DNA of 64,000 bases from Microtetraspora fusca (GTDB lineage: Bacteria; Actinomycetota; Actinomycetes; Streptosporangiales; Streptosporangiaceae): contig NZ_BBYK01000047.1 of the NCBI RefSeq assembly GCF_001570365.1, positions 144,900 to 208,899 of the forward strand, given 5' to 3'. The position numbers and the translations under genes are program-made. Numbering within the stretch: position 1 is the first letter of the stretch; every line of letters starts with the position of its first letter. Below, one piece after another: positions 1 through 8,376 of the stretch. The notes beneath the pieces are model-generated. The model worked only from the letters and a program-made list of their open reading frames with translations, ran no database searches and had not been told where the DNA came from.

Positions 1-1098
1 CAGGCAGTAGTGGATGCCGAATCCGAACGAGAGGTGCTCGCGCGCGTTGGGCCGGTCGATGTCGAAGACCTCCGGATCGTCGAACTTGGCGGCGTCCCGG
101 TTCGCCGATCCCATGACGAGGAGGATGTCGGCTCCCTTCGGGATGTCGACGCCGCCGATCCGCGTGTCCGCCAGCGCGCGTCGCCGCCACGCCACGATCG
201 ATCCGCTGTGGCGCAACACCTCGTCGATGGCCGCCGGGATGAGCGAGGGACGGTCGACGACGCGCTGCCACTGGTCACGATGCGACAGCAGGACACGCAG
301 GGCGTTCGCGATCAGGGTGGTGGTCGTCTCATGACCGGCGAACAGCAGGCTGTAGACGACAGAGGCGATCTCATGGTCGGAGATCTCGTCTCCGGCGGCC
401 TGGGCCCGCACCAGGTCGCCGACCAGGGAGCCGCGCTCGTGCTCGTGGGCGTCGGCCACCAGGCGAAGGCATTCCTGCCAGTAGTCGACGAGGTTGTGCG
501 CGTGCGGGATCTGCTCCTGATCGCTCAGGTCGCCCCAGGTCATCGCGGCCCGCGAGTCCGACCAGCGTTTGAAGGTGTCCACCTTGCCGGTGTCCGCCCC
601 GATCAGCGTGAGGATGGTGACCGTCGGGACGTCGTAGGCGAGGTCGCGGACGAAGTCCCCGGCGGCCTCGGGCCGAGCCAGCATCCGCTCCAGCAGGGTG
701 ACGACGTGCTGCCGGATGCTCGGCTCAAGTGCCTTGTAACGGCGAGGCGTGAAGGCCTTGGCGGCCACCTTGCGGATGCGGGTGTGCTCCGGAGGAACAC
801 GCGCCGACAGGCCCGAGTAGGCCGTGAACCCGCCGTCGAGCATGATCCGCGTGGCTTCCGGCCCACGCTCGCGGACCGGTGCCTGGGCGTTCTCGCTGCT
901 GAAGGTCTTCCAGTCCTCGAAGACCGCCTTGACGTCGTCGTACCGCGTGACCACCCAGCATCCGATGCGCTCGTCGAACATGACGGGCTCTTCGGAACGC
1001 AGCGCCGCGTACGCCGGGAAGGGGTCGTTCTGGTCGAACGGCTCATATCCGTGGTGGACGGGACACGATCGCGGGGCGGCGGTGAGGTTTGCGGTCAC
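1..1098 (-). CDS. Cytochrome P450, 3' end outside the window
   Basis: A heme monooxygenase that inserts one oxygen atom from O2 into a substrate using electrons from a ferredoxin. The frame is open for 366 codons from a GTG at 1098 (GGAG about 10 nt upstream) to the window edge. The I-helix motif AGHETT lies near residue 260, the K-helix ExxR is present as EVLR, and the heme loop reads HLSFGFGIHYC with the cysteine ligand at residue 365. The C-terminal strands, probably 35-40 residues, are missing. The substrate cannot be told from sequence. No ferredoxin gene is adjacent on this side; an IclR regulator lies 190 bp upstream on the same strand and may control it. Confidence 0.95.
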   Translation of the reverse strand, partial: MTANLTAAPRSCPVHHGYEPFDQNDPFPAYAALRSEEPVMFDERIGCWVVTRYDDVKAVFEDWKTFSSENAQAPVRERGPEATRIMLDGGFTAYSGLSARVPPEHTRIRKVAAKAFTPRRYKALEPSIRQHVVTLLERMLARPEAAGDFVRDLAYDVPTVTILTLIGADTGKVDTFKRWSDSRAAMTWGDLSDQEQIPHAHNLVDYWQECLRLVADAHEHERGSLVGDLVRAQAAGDEISDHEIASVVYSLLFAGHETTTTLIANALRVLLSHRDQWQRVVDRPSLIPAAIDEVLRHSGSIVAWRRRALADTRIGGVDIPKGADILLVMGSANRDAAKFDDPEVFDIDRPNAREHLSFGFGIHYCL

Positions 1099-1288
1099 GC
1101 TCAACTCCACTTCATTTCGGGCATTTCCGAAGTTTCATCAGTGTGAGGCCGGAACGTGACTGGTCACAATGCGCGGTTTCCATTCAGCGGAAGCGAGCGT
1201 GCGTGAAGGTTCCGTGGAGAGTCGCTGATGTGAGCGGACGTCACGTGTTCCAGGGACGGAGCGGGCGTGGCCGCGGCCCGGAACGGGG

Positions 1289-2065
1289 TCAGCCGCGCTG
1301 CCGCAGATAGCCGGACGGATAGCGGGCGATGGCCGCCTCGATGCGGGAGGCCACCCCGCGCAGGACCGGCAGGTGTCGCGTCAGCGTCTTGCGCTGCGTC
1401 GACAGCAGGACCAGGCCCACCGCCGCCTCGACCTGGTCAGACCGGCCCGCGACCGGCACGGCGATGGAGCAGGCGCCGGCACGAGCCTCCTCCAGCGTGA
1501 TGGCGTGCCCCTGCTCGGCGATCTGCTCCAGCTCATCGGCCAGGGCCGCCGGATCGATGTGCGTCCGCGTCGTACGGGCCTCCAGATCGCCCTGGAGGTA
1601 AGCCTCGCGAAACCACGGCTCCTCGTAGGCCAGCAGCACCTTGCCGACGGCCGTCGCATGGAGCGGCAGCCGCCCGCCGATGCGGGACGCGCGCGGCACC
1701 CGCTTGGAGCTGTAGACCCGGTCGACGTACAACGCCTCGTTGCCCTCACGGATCGCGATGTGTGACGTCTCCTGGGTGAGCGAGAACAGGTCCTGCAAAT
1801 AGGGCCGCGCGGTGTCGCGCAACCGTCTACCGGCGCTCTGCGAGAGCTCCCACAGGCGCAGGCCGACCTGGTAACGCCCTTGGTCGTCCCGCGCGAGGGC
1901 TCCCCATGCGTGCAACTCGCCCAGGAGACGGTGCGCCGTGGAGAGCGGCAGGCCGGTCAGCTCCGCGAGCTGCGACAGCGACAGACTCGGCCCGTGGGTT
2001 TCGAAGGCTTCGAGGATCGACAGGACCCGTGACGTGACCGTTCGTCCTGTCTCGTTCGCTCGCAC
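1289..2065 (-). CDS. IclR family transcriptional regulator
   Basis: A DNA-binding regulator of about 258 residues. The N-terminal winged helix-turn-helix (about residues 10-65, containing LSQLAELTGLPLSTAHRLL) is followed by the IclR effector domain (about 80-250), with the family-typical ATAVGKVLLA and GACSIAVPV segments. The GTG at 2065 has GGAGG at a good distance; a longer reading from 2125 lacks such a site. IclR proteins usually respond to small aromatic or carboxylic ligands and control neighbouring catabolic genes, so the P450 downstream is the most natural target. That link is inference from position. Confidence 0.93.
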   Translation of the reverse strand: MRANETGRTVTSRVLSILEAFETHGPSLSLSQLAELTGLPLSTAHRLLGELHAWGALARDDQGRYQVGLRLWELSQSAGRRLRDTARPYLQDLFSLTQETSHIAIREGNEALYVDRVYSSKRVPRASRIGGRLPLHATAVGKVLLAYEEPWFREAYLQGDLEARTTRTHIDPAALADELEQIAEQGHAITLEEARAGACSIAVPVAGRSDQVEAAVGLVLLSTQRKTLTRHLPVLRGVASRIEAAIARYPSGYLRQRG

Positions 2066-2182
2066 GCGGCCTCCGTCCCGTCCTCGGCGCCAGCCGGATG
2101 TGACGCGCTGCGCCGCATGTCCCATGTTTACCAGCCAAATCGTCCGATAGCCCCGGGTGGTAAACGGGCTCGGCGGGCTGTC

Positions 2183-3595
2183 CTAGAGGAGCCGCCTGAT
2201 CTCGCCGTATGTGCGGTAGAAGCCGCCCCGGCCGGAGGGGCGTACGCCCTCCACGATGTAGCGGGCGCCGGCCTCGCGGATCTCCTTGGGGAACTGCACG
2301 TTCCACGTCTCGTAGCCGGGGCTGGCCACGCGGACGCGCAACCGCTCGCCCTCGCGTACGCACTCCACGACCACGCCGTCGCCGGCGTGCGTGACGGTCT
2401 CCAGCACGACCGACGGCTCCACCACCGGAAGCGACGCGGCGGCCTTGACGTCGACGGGCTCGGGCACCGTGCCCTGGCGCGCGGCGGCGATCGCCGCTTC
2501 GCTCGCGTCGACGCAGGCCAGGGTGCCGTCGGTGGTGACGATGTAGAGGCGGTCGTCGAGGAACTGCATGGAGAAGGCCGATCCGCACCCGGTGCCGAGC
2601 TTCCACAACCGCTCCCCCGACGCGGCGAAGCAGTACACCGAGGAGTGGCTGTCGCCGGCGAAGACGTAGCGCCCGCCGGGCGAGGTCGCGCAGGAGTAGA
2701 CGGGTCCGTCGCACCGGTACACGGCCTCGACGCGGCCGTCGTTCTTGGCCAGGCGGTGGACGGTACGGCGGGCGGTCGCGGCGTAGACCGCGTCCTCCTC
2801 CTGCCACCCGAACAGCACGTTGTCAGCCGACGGGGTGTGCCAGACGAGGGCGCCGTCGGAGGCGTCGTAGCGCGCCACGCCGCCGGAGTGGCCGTGGTAG
2901 ACCGCGTCCTCGTCGCACCGGACCATCCAGGCGTAGTCGCCCTGGCCCGTACGCGCCCACTGGAACTCGTCCTCGTAGTCGATCGTGGTGATCCGTCCGG
3001 CGCGGTCGGAGACGCCGAGGATGCCGTCGTGGATGTCGAGCCAGTAGATGTCCACGTCGGCGGCGATCTCGTAGGCCGCCCTCGGCACCTTGCCGCTCAG
3101 GTCGTACACCTTGCCGTCGTCGCAGCCCGCGTAAATCCAGAAGTCGTCGGCCACGATGCACTTGACGCCGTCCGGCAGGCGGAAGCGACCGGTCACGGTG
3201 CCGGAGTGGGTGACGGTGTACACGTCACCACGCTGGTTGCCGACCCAGCAGCGCTCCTCGTCCACGAAGATGCCGAAGGCGGAGGCGCCGCTGTCGAAGC
3301 GCCACAGGACCGGCGCCTGCTGGGCGGTGGAACGGGTGCTCGCGATGGTCCTACGGGTGACCGCCCTGCGCTGGCGCACGCCGCGAACCGCCGGGGCGTA
3401 GCCCTTGCGCAGCTTCTCGTTGATCTTCTTGGTCGCCGCGGCCCGCGCCTTGTCCTCGGTGGGGAAGTCGGTGACCTTGATCTGACCCGCCTCGCCGATG
3501 CGCCCGTACGTGATGGTCACCCGCGTTCCGGAGACGACGGTCTCGTAGAACTTGTGCGCTCCGCCGCCGTCCTCCGACAGCTCAAGGTAAGTCAT
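2183..3595 (-). CDS. WGR-domain protein with PQQ-like beta-propeller
   Basis: About 470 residues. Residues 1-75 form a WGR-type domain (YGRIGEAGQ core, then the DKARAAATKKINEKLRKGY helix), a module known from PARPs and bacterial MolR-like proteins that binds nucleic acid or protein partners. Residues 95-400 carry repeated short strands of the PQQ/WD-like propeller type, such as WVGNQRGDVYTV and YVFAGDSHSSVYCF. There is no signal peptide, so it is probably cytoplasmic. The ATG at 3595 has GGAGAAGG five bases upstream. Catalytic residues are not apparent, and the biological role is unknown. Confidence 0.8.
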   Translation of the reverse strand: MTYLELSEDGGGAHKFYETVVSGTRVTITYGRIGEAGQIKVTDFPTEDKARAAATKKINEKLRKGYAPAVRGVRQRRAVTRRTIASTRSTAQQAPVLWRFDSGASAFGIFVDEERCWVGNQRGDVYTVTHSGTVTGRFRLPDGVKCIVADDFWIYAGCDDGKVYDLSGKVPRAAYEIAADVDIYWLDIHDGILGVSDRAGRITTIDYEDEFQWARTGQGDYAWMVRCDEDAVYHGHSGGVARYDASDGALVWHTPSADNVLFGWQEEDAVYAATARRTVHRLAKNDGRVEAVYRCDGPVYSCATSPGGRYVFAGDSHSSVYCFAASGERLWKLGTGCGSAFSMQFLDDRLYIVTTDGTLACVDASEAAIAAARQGTVPEPVDVKAAASLPVVEPSVVLETVTHAGDGVVVECVREGERLRVRVASPGYETWNVQFPKEIREAGARYIVEGVRPSGRGGFYRTYGEIRRLL

Positions 3596-3721
3596 GTCCG
3601 CCTTCTCCAGGTAAGACCGGCTTGATCGATTAACCGGGAGGCTAGAGGACAGCGGTGACAATCTCCGGCCGAGCGATCGGCCCTCGGCCTGACATGCCCG
3701 AGTGCCGGGTCAACCGGTCCA

Positions 3722-3973
3722 GGTGATGTCGTACACGGTGACCACCTCGCCGGTCTCCGCACCCAGACCCTCTCGGTCCAGACCAGCACCGACGGCACCA
3801 CCTACGACACGGTCGTGGACAGCCGTGACTACACCTTCGATCCGGCGTCGGGCAACCAGGTGACGATCACGCTGCCGACCATGGCGGCGGCCAGGCACCT
3901 GCGCCTGGTGTTCACCGGCAACACCCGTTGGGCGGCCGCGTTGCTCTCCGAGTTGGAGGCGTACAGCTCCTGA
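3722..3973 (+). pseudogene. Remnant of an F5/8 type C (discoidin, CBM32-like) domain
   Basis: The frame ending at the TGA at 3971-3973 reads like the last 70 residues of a galactose-binding-like domain: QTLSVQTSTDGTTYDTVV early, RHLRLVFTGNT in the middle, and LLSELEAYSS at the end. This is typical of the C-terminus of secreted glycoside hydrolases. No start codon, signal peptide or upstream catalytic domain exists; the preceding sequence is the promoter side of the WGR gene. I read it as a 3' fragment left by a deletion or rearrangement. Confidence 0.7.
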
Positions 3974-4087
3974 ACGATGGCGGCTGGAGACGGCGCCGGC
4001 GCGGAGCCGGTGCCGTCTCCCGCCCAGACCGGCGGCCGGCCAGGGCAACCGCCCTGGCCGGCCCGCCCCACGGCACGGAAGCAGTGC

Positions 4088-4750
4088 TCAATGAAAGACG
4101 ACGGCATGTCCGCTGAGAACGCTGACTCTGCACGCCTCGAACAGCGTCAACCACACCATCGTCTCGGTGGCGAAGTCCTCGGGCGGCAGGGCGAACAGGC
4201 GGGCCGCCTCCGCGTCCGCAAGCACACCACCGATGTCCGCTCCCGCCGCTGAGGCGGACGGGTCGAGGCGGATGCCGAGCGCCGGGGCGCACCGGCACAG
4301 CTCACGCAGCAGCCGCAGGCTCGACCCGACCATCCCACCGCCGTCGACGCCCGAGGACTCGGGCAGGAACACGACGTCCTCGAAGTCGACCGGCACGTAG
4401 TAGCCCGCGCAGTCCGAATGGCACAGCAGATGCGAATCGAACAGCACGGAACTCGACTCGACCCATCGCTGGTCACGGTCGATGTCGTCCGCACTGCGAG
4501 CCGGGGTGACCGGCTGGTCGTTGTCGACCAGCGCGAACACCCGCCGCAGGTAGTGCAGGAAGGAATAGGGGAAGCCGCCGATGTGCGGGCGCATCTCCAC
4601 CCCCGGGGGACCGTCGGGCTCACGCCACACGATGCCCTCCTCGGCCAACGCCGCGCTCAACCCGTCCAGCCTCGACTGGAACCCCACCACGCCCTCATCA
4701 TCGAGGCCGACGAGCCCCGCGATGATCCCCACCGATACCGCCAATCCCAT
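4088..4750 (-). CDS. Hypothetical protein of 220 residues
   Basis: The reading frame from ATG 4750 gives a plausible soluble protein: an N-terminal MGLAVSVGIIAGLVGLDDEG segment, a central PHIGGFPYSFLHYLRRVFALV stretch (about residues 55-75), an acidic middle (FEDVVFLPESSG) and a hydrophobic C-terminus. I do not recognise the family. It is flanked on both sides by gene remnants (discoidin fragment, monooxygenase fragment), so it may be an isolated survivor. No clear ribosome-binding site precedes the ATG; an upstream in-frame ATG would add about 13 residues. Confidence 0.6.
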   Translation of the reverse strand: MGLAVSVGIIAGLVGLDDEGVVGFQSRLDGLSAALAEEGIVWREPDGPPGVEMRPHIGGFPYSFLHYLRRVFALVDNDQPVTPARSADDIDRDQRWVESSSVLFDSHLLCHSDCAGYYVPVDFEDVVFLPESSGVDGGGMVGSSLRLLRELCRCAPALGIRLDPSASAAGADIGGVLADAEAARLFALPPEDFATETMVWLTLFEACRVSVLSGHAVVFH

Positions 4751-4839
4751 GCGGGCCAACGTATCGGCCCGCCATGCCACAGCGAGCATCGGAAGCAACG
4801 TGATCAAGGACGGCCCCTGAGGCCCCTTGTGACCAAGCC

Positions 4840-5240
4840 TCAGCCGGGGGGCACGGTGGGCGGATCCGCCGGGCAGGCCGGGAGCGGGTCCTGTCCGAGG
4901 ATCCGGGCACCGTTGGCGGCGGAGGCACGCACCGCGGTGAAGCCGGAGCCGACCATCCCGCGTTCGTAGGAACGCAGCTCCGGGATCAACGGGCCGCCCA
5001 GATCCTCCGCCGACCTGCGCGGGATCTTGCCGTAGAGCTGGGTGAGGCCGGTGCCGACGACGCGGGCGTGCGGCAGGTACTGCCGGCGGACCGCGGAGTT
5101 GACGCCGTCGGCGCCCACCAGCACCTCGCCGGTCGCCGTCGTGCCGTCCTCGAAATGTGCGGTCACGTGCTCGGCCGCCGTCCGAAAGGCGGTGAGGCGC
5201 TTGCCGTAGGTGATCACCCCGTCCAGGTGGGCCACGCCCG
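4840..5240 (-). pseudogene. Fragment of an FAD-dependent monooxygenase
   Basis: The frame encodes the middle of a PHBH-type flavoprotein: GVITYGKRL, then VTAHFEDGTTATGEVLVGADG with the conserved GADG(V/L)NS motif, then LPHARVVGTG. The N-terminal GxGxxG nucleotide-binding region and the C-terminal GD motif are both absent. Homology stops abruptly near 5240, where a fragment of an unrelated Lrp-type regulator begins on the other strand, so a recombination junction is likely here. Confidence 0.75.
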
Positions 5241-5249
5241 GCTCCCACG

Positions 5250-5708
5250 TACGAGCACGAGATCGATCTGAGCGGCGAGGACCGCACCCTGCTGCGCGTA
5301 CTCGCTCAGGACGGCCGGGCCGGTTTCGGCGAGCTGGCGGCGGCCACCGGGTGCTCGCAGACCACCGCCCGCCGACGGCTGGAGCAGTTGCGCGCCGGCG
5401 GCGCGTTGCGCTTCGACGTCGAGATCCCCGCCCAGGCGCTCGGCTACCACGCCGAGGCCTGGTTGTGAATGAAGGTGGAGCCACGGGCCCTGAGCGCGGT
5501 AGGAGCGGCACTGGCCGGGCACGCAGAGGCCGACGTGGTCGCCGCCACCACCGGCCCGACCAACCTGATGGCCGGGGTGACCTGCCGTGACACGCGGGCC
5601 CTCTACCGCTACCTGACCGAACGCGTGGCACCGCTGAGCGGAGTCCGCGAGCTGGAGACCGCCCCGGTGATCCGCACGGTCAAGCGGGTCGGCACCCTGC
5701 TGCCCTGA
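5250..5708 (+). pseudogene. Broken Lrp/AsnC family regulator
   Basis: One continuous reading frame covers an Lrp-type helix-turn-helix (EDRTLLRVLAQDGRAGFGEL followed by a TARRRLEQLR recognition helix) and the C-terminal RAM domain (PTNLMAGVTCRDTRALYRYL). It is interrupted by a TGA at 5466-5468, inside AEAWL-stop-MKVEP, where a tryptophan codon would fit (TGG to TGA). The N-terminal half is missing at the junction with the monooxygenase fragment. The part after the stop could start at an ATG at 5469 but would have only the ligand domain. Two independent lesions argue for a dead gene. Confidence 0.8.
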
Positions 5709-5761
5709 ACCTTCAGACCACCTCTCACCGCTCCCCTGGCCTGGCCGCACTCGCGGGACGG

Positions 5762-6292
5762 CTACAGGTGCGCCTGGCTTGGCGGAACCCGCAGGTGCAT
5801 GCCCTCCTGCCGCATGAGCTGAAGGATCTTGTAGCCGTCGTTCCGCGAGCAGTGCCCCTCGTTCACGCCCTCGCTGATCAAATCCGCGGTATCTCGCGTC
5901 GTGATTCCCACGTTTTTGGCGTATTCCTGGGCGTCATAGTCGTCAGTGATCCAGTACGAGCCGGCGAACTCGGGCCAATGCCGGATGACATGGCACGTTT
6001 GCGCCTCACCAAGATGCTTCAACGGCTCCTGCTGTGTGCCGCCGAAGACCGCGCGTCGCACACGTTCAACCACATGCGCTTCCTCGATGTCGATCTCGAT
6101 CGGTTCTCCGAGCCACCCCTCCACTGCGACCGTCCGCAGGTCGGGGTGGTAACGCGCGGATCTGTCCGCCTCGAAGGCGATCGCTTCGGTCCAACGCCCA
6201 CGCTCGCGCAAGATCTGTCGCAGGAGCGGCAACTTCCTGACGACGGCGAAGTTGCAGAGCACTGTGTTGTCGGGAAACCAGTACCAGGTCAT
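5762..6292 (-). CDS. PIN-domain protein, putative toxin partner of the upstream Xre-ImmA gene
   Basis: 176 residues with the layout of a PIN-type ribonuclease: an N-terminal WYWFPDNTVL strand placing the first acidic residue near position 7, a helix with acidic residues around EADRSARY, and the late WITDDYDAQEYAK motif near residue 120. PIN proteins cleave RNA and are often toxins. Its ATG overlaps the stop of the upstream gene (ATGA at 6289-6292), so the pair is translationally coupled. The assignment is from motif pattern, not alignment. The order regulator-first, toxin-second fits Xre-type toxin-antitoxin pairs. Confidence 0.7.
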   Translation of the reverse strand: MTWYWFPDNTVLCNFAVVRKLPLLRQILRERGRWTEAIAFEADRSARYHPDLRTVAVEGWLGEPIEIDIEEAHVVERVRRAVFGGTQQEPLKHLGEAQTCHVIRHWPEFAGSYWITDDYDAQEYAKNVGITTRDTADLISEGVNEGHCSRNDGYKILQLMRQEGMHLRVPPSQAHL

Positions 6293-7407
6293 GACGCGAG
6301 GGGAGAATCCTCTCTCGTGCCGTTGATCGCCTGTCGGAGCGTGGCGGTGTCGACGTCGAGCAGGTTCGCGAACGGGCGGAGTGTGGACTTCTTCTCGGCG
6401 TACGCCTGGAATGTGTCGCGTACCAACGGAGCGGGGATGCGAGCGCGAGACGCATGCTGGATCCACTCGCCGAAGGACTCCCACTCCCCCGCGAGAGACG
6501 CCGCCTCCCCTGCCGTCATCCCCCGGAAGGAATCGCAGAGGCCGCGGTCTATGAGGTCGAGATTGAACAATCTCCATGCGAGCGTGCTCGGGGAGACCCA
6601 CAACCGGCAGGTCAGCGCGGCGAAATCCTGTCGGCTCCAGGTCGTACGGCGGGCTTCTTCCCGGAGCATCTGTGCGGGGAGAAGAAGTTCCGCGGCGAAC
6701 GCGTTCGCGCGCTTCTCCGACGGCTTCTTCTTGTGCTCGGCGTCGTTGATGTTCACGTCCACGTTGAGCTTCTGGTCGTCTCGCGCGAGGAGATGACCCA
6801 ACTCGTGCGCGATCGTGAACCTCTGGCGGGCGGGAACCTCAGAGGTTGCCACCACGATCAGCGCGGAGTCGTCGTCGGACCAGGAAAGCCCGTCGAATCC
6901 GTCCGGCTGCTTGTGCACTCGGACGTCCACTCCGAACGCTGTCTCAACGGCTGCGGCCAGGTCTCGGCACTGCCAGAGCGTCACGTGCCTGCTGAGGGCG
7001 TGCTCGGCGGCGGTGGCGGCGAGATTCGTCCCTTGGTCCACGAAGGACCCGCCACCGAGCTTGAACCTTGGTACGTCCTGCCGGAATCCGAGGAATGCGA
7101 GGTCAGCCCGCGTCTGCGCGAGGCGTTCGGCTTCGCGGATGGCGGTGTCGGCCGAGGTCAACGGGGATGCGGCCGTTCGTGCGGCCAGGGACGGCGAGAT
7201 GGGGTCCGCACCGAGGAGCCAGTCGACGGTCACTCCGCAGAGGTCGGCGATCCGGGCGAGGTCGAGCGACGTGAATCGCCGGACACCGGAGAGCGACTTC
7301 GACATCTTGGAGGCGTCGAGGCCGGCCCTTCCGGCGAACTCAGCTTGCGTGAGGCCGCTTTCCGCGATCAGTCGCCGTACTCGCGCTGCTGTCTTCTCCC
7401 CGGCCAT
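6289..7407 (-). CDS. Xre helix-turn-helix plus ImmA/IrrE metallopeptidase
   Basis: 372 residues. Residues 8-65 form an Xre helix-turn-helix (SGLTQAEFAGRAGLDASKMS). Residues 130-270 form an ImmA/IrrE zinc peptidase with HELGH at 201-205 and the downstream helix EKRANAFAAELLLP that supplies the third zinc ligand. A helical tail follows. Proteins of this COG2856 type cleave or derepress regulators in mobile elements and stress systems, or act as antitoxins. ATG 7407 is the first start in a gene headed by a perfect palindrome at 7422-7452, which suggests autoregulation. Its stop overlaps the PIN gene. Confidence 0.88.
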   Translation of the reverse strand: MAGEKTAARVRRLIAESGLTQAEFAGRAGLDASKMSKSLSGVRRFTSLDLARIADLCGVTVDWLLGADPISPSLAARTAASPLTSADTAIREAERLAQTRADLAFLGFRQDVPRFKLGGGSFVDQGTNLAATAAEHALSRHVTLWQCRDLAAAVETAFGVDVRVHKQPDGFDGLSWSDDDSALIVVATSEVPARQRFTIAHELGHLLARDDQKLNVDVNINDAEHKKKPSEKRANAFAAELLLPAQMLREEARRTTWSRQDFAALTCRLWVSPSTLAWRLFNLDLIDRGLCDSFRGMTAGEAASLAGEWESFGEWIQHASRARIPAPLVRDTFQAYAEKKSTLRPFANLLDVDTATLRQAINGTREDSPLAS

Positions 7408-7421
7408 GACCTGCAGCCTAT

Positions 7422-7452
7422 GCTGTTGATTGCGAAAATCGCAATCAACAGC
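7422..7452. promoter_or_regulatory. Perfect 14-bp inverted repeat, probable operator
   Basis: The arms are GCTGTTGATTGCGA and TCGCAATCAACAGC separated by AAA, ending 15 bp before the Xre-ImmA start codon. It is AT-rich compared with its surroundings. Position and symmetry fit an autoregulatory Xre operator. Confidence 0.75.
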
Positions 7453-7633
7453 CCGTGAAAGAAGGCCTCCGGCACGCGCCTCCCGGTTGTATGCACCGGT
7501 CGTCGTTCGACACGGCGGGATCTGTCCCAAGACGGGCCGGTCGTCCCGCCCTGGTCCCAGGCGGAGACCTCCGATCGGTAATCCAACGGGCGATCGATTG
7601 CGTGCCCGACGCGGACGCGACCAGACTTGGGGC

Positions 7634-8341
7634 ATGAAGACGAGCGAGGAAGACGCCGGAGCGCCCCGCGCGCGCCGCCGCGGGCGGCCGCCACGTGACC
7701 TTTCCGCACCCGCCACGCCCGAGCGCATCCTCCTGAAGGCGACCGAACTCTTCGCCGTACGCGGGTTCGACGGCGTCTCCATGCGCGACATCGCCGGACA
7801 GGTCGGGATCGACGTCTCCAGCGTGCACCACCACTTCCCGTCCAAGGCGGAGCTGTGCGAGGCGTGCTTCGCCCGCGTATTCGCACTGGAGCGCGCGACC
7901 CTCGAACCCTCGGTGCGCGCCGTCGCGGAGGCGGCGCGCTCGGCGTCGCCCTCCGATCTGGTCGGCGCCATGCACGGCCTCGTGGACACGTTCGTCGACT
8001 TCCTGGACGAGCATCCGCACACCACGTTCCTGTGGCTGCGCCGCTGGCTGGACCCCACCCGTCACGCTCCACTGGACGAGGCGTACGCGCTGCCGATCTA
8101 CCACGAGATCGAGCAGGCCCTGCTGGACGCGGCCGCGCGCGGCCTCATCAGCGAGCCGACCCCCCACGTCACCGTGCGGAGCCTGGTGTGGGCGACACAC
8201 GGCCACGTGGCGGCGCTGACCGCCGCGGGAGCCGGGGCGGTCGCCGTCGCCCGCGAGAAGCGGGAGTTCCGCGCCTACGCCCACCGCCTGATCGATCTCC
8301 TCTACGCACCCCCTGGCGCGCGCGGCCCATCCCGCCAATAA
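7634..8341 (+). CDS. TetR family regulator
   Basis: 235 residues. After a basic, Arg-rich leader (RARRRGRPPRD), residues 30-75 give a TetR helix-turn-helix (LFAVRGFDGVSMRDIAGQVG and a VHHHFPSKAELC end). The C-terminal ligand domain is all-helical. A CAGACT hexamer ends about 7 bp before the ATG, so the transcript may be leaderless. The gene is followed 35 bp later by the monooxygenase-dehydrogenase fusion on the same strand, which it probably controls. The ligand is unknown. Confidence 0.92.
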   Translation: MKTSEEDAGAPRARRRGRPPRDLSAPATPERILLKATELFAVRGFDGVSMRDIAGQVGIDVSSVHHHFPSKAELCEACFARVFALERATLEPSVRAVAEAARSASPSDLVGAMHGLVDTFVDFLDEHPHTTFLWLRRWLDPTRHAPLDEAYALPIYHEIEQALLDAAARGLISEPTPHVTVRSLVWATHGHVAALTAAGAGAVAVAREKREFRAYAHRLIDLLYAPPGARGPSRQ

Positions 8342-8342
8342 T

Positions 8343-8358
8343 TCCATCAATCGATGGA
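8343..8358. promoter_or_regulatory. Short inverted repeat between tetR and the FMO gene
   Basis: TCCATC and GATGGA, separated by AATC, sit in the 35-bp gap just upstream of the FMO ribosome-binding site (GGAAGG, 8365-8370). It could be a TetR half-operator, or chance; six-base arms are weak evidence. Confidence 0.3.
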
Positions 8359-8376
8359 TTAATCGGAAGGTGCGCG

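Noticed and set aside
2117-3625. Long open frame on the plus strand opposite the WGR protein
   Set aside because: Third-position GC shadow of the real gene; no family resemblance and no ribosome-binding site.
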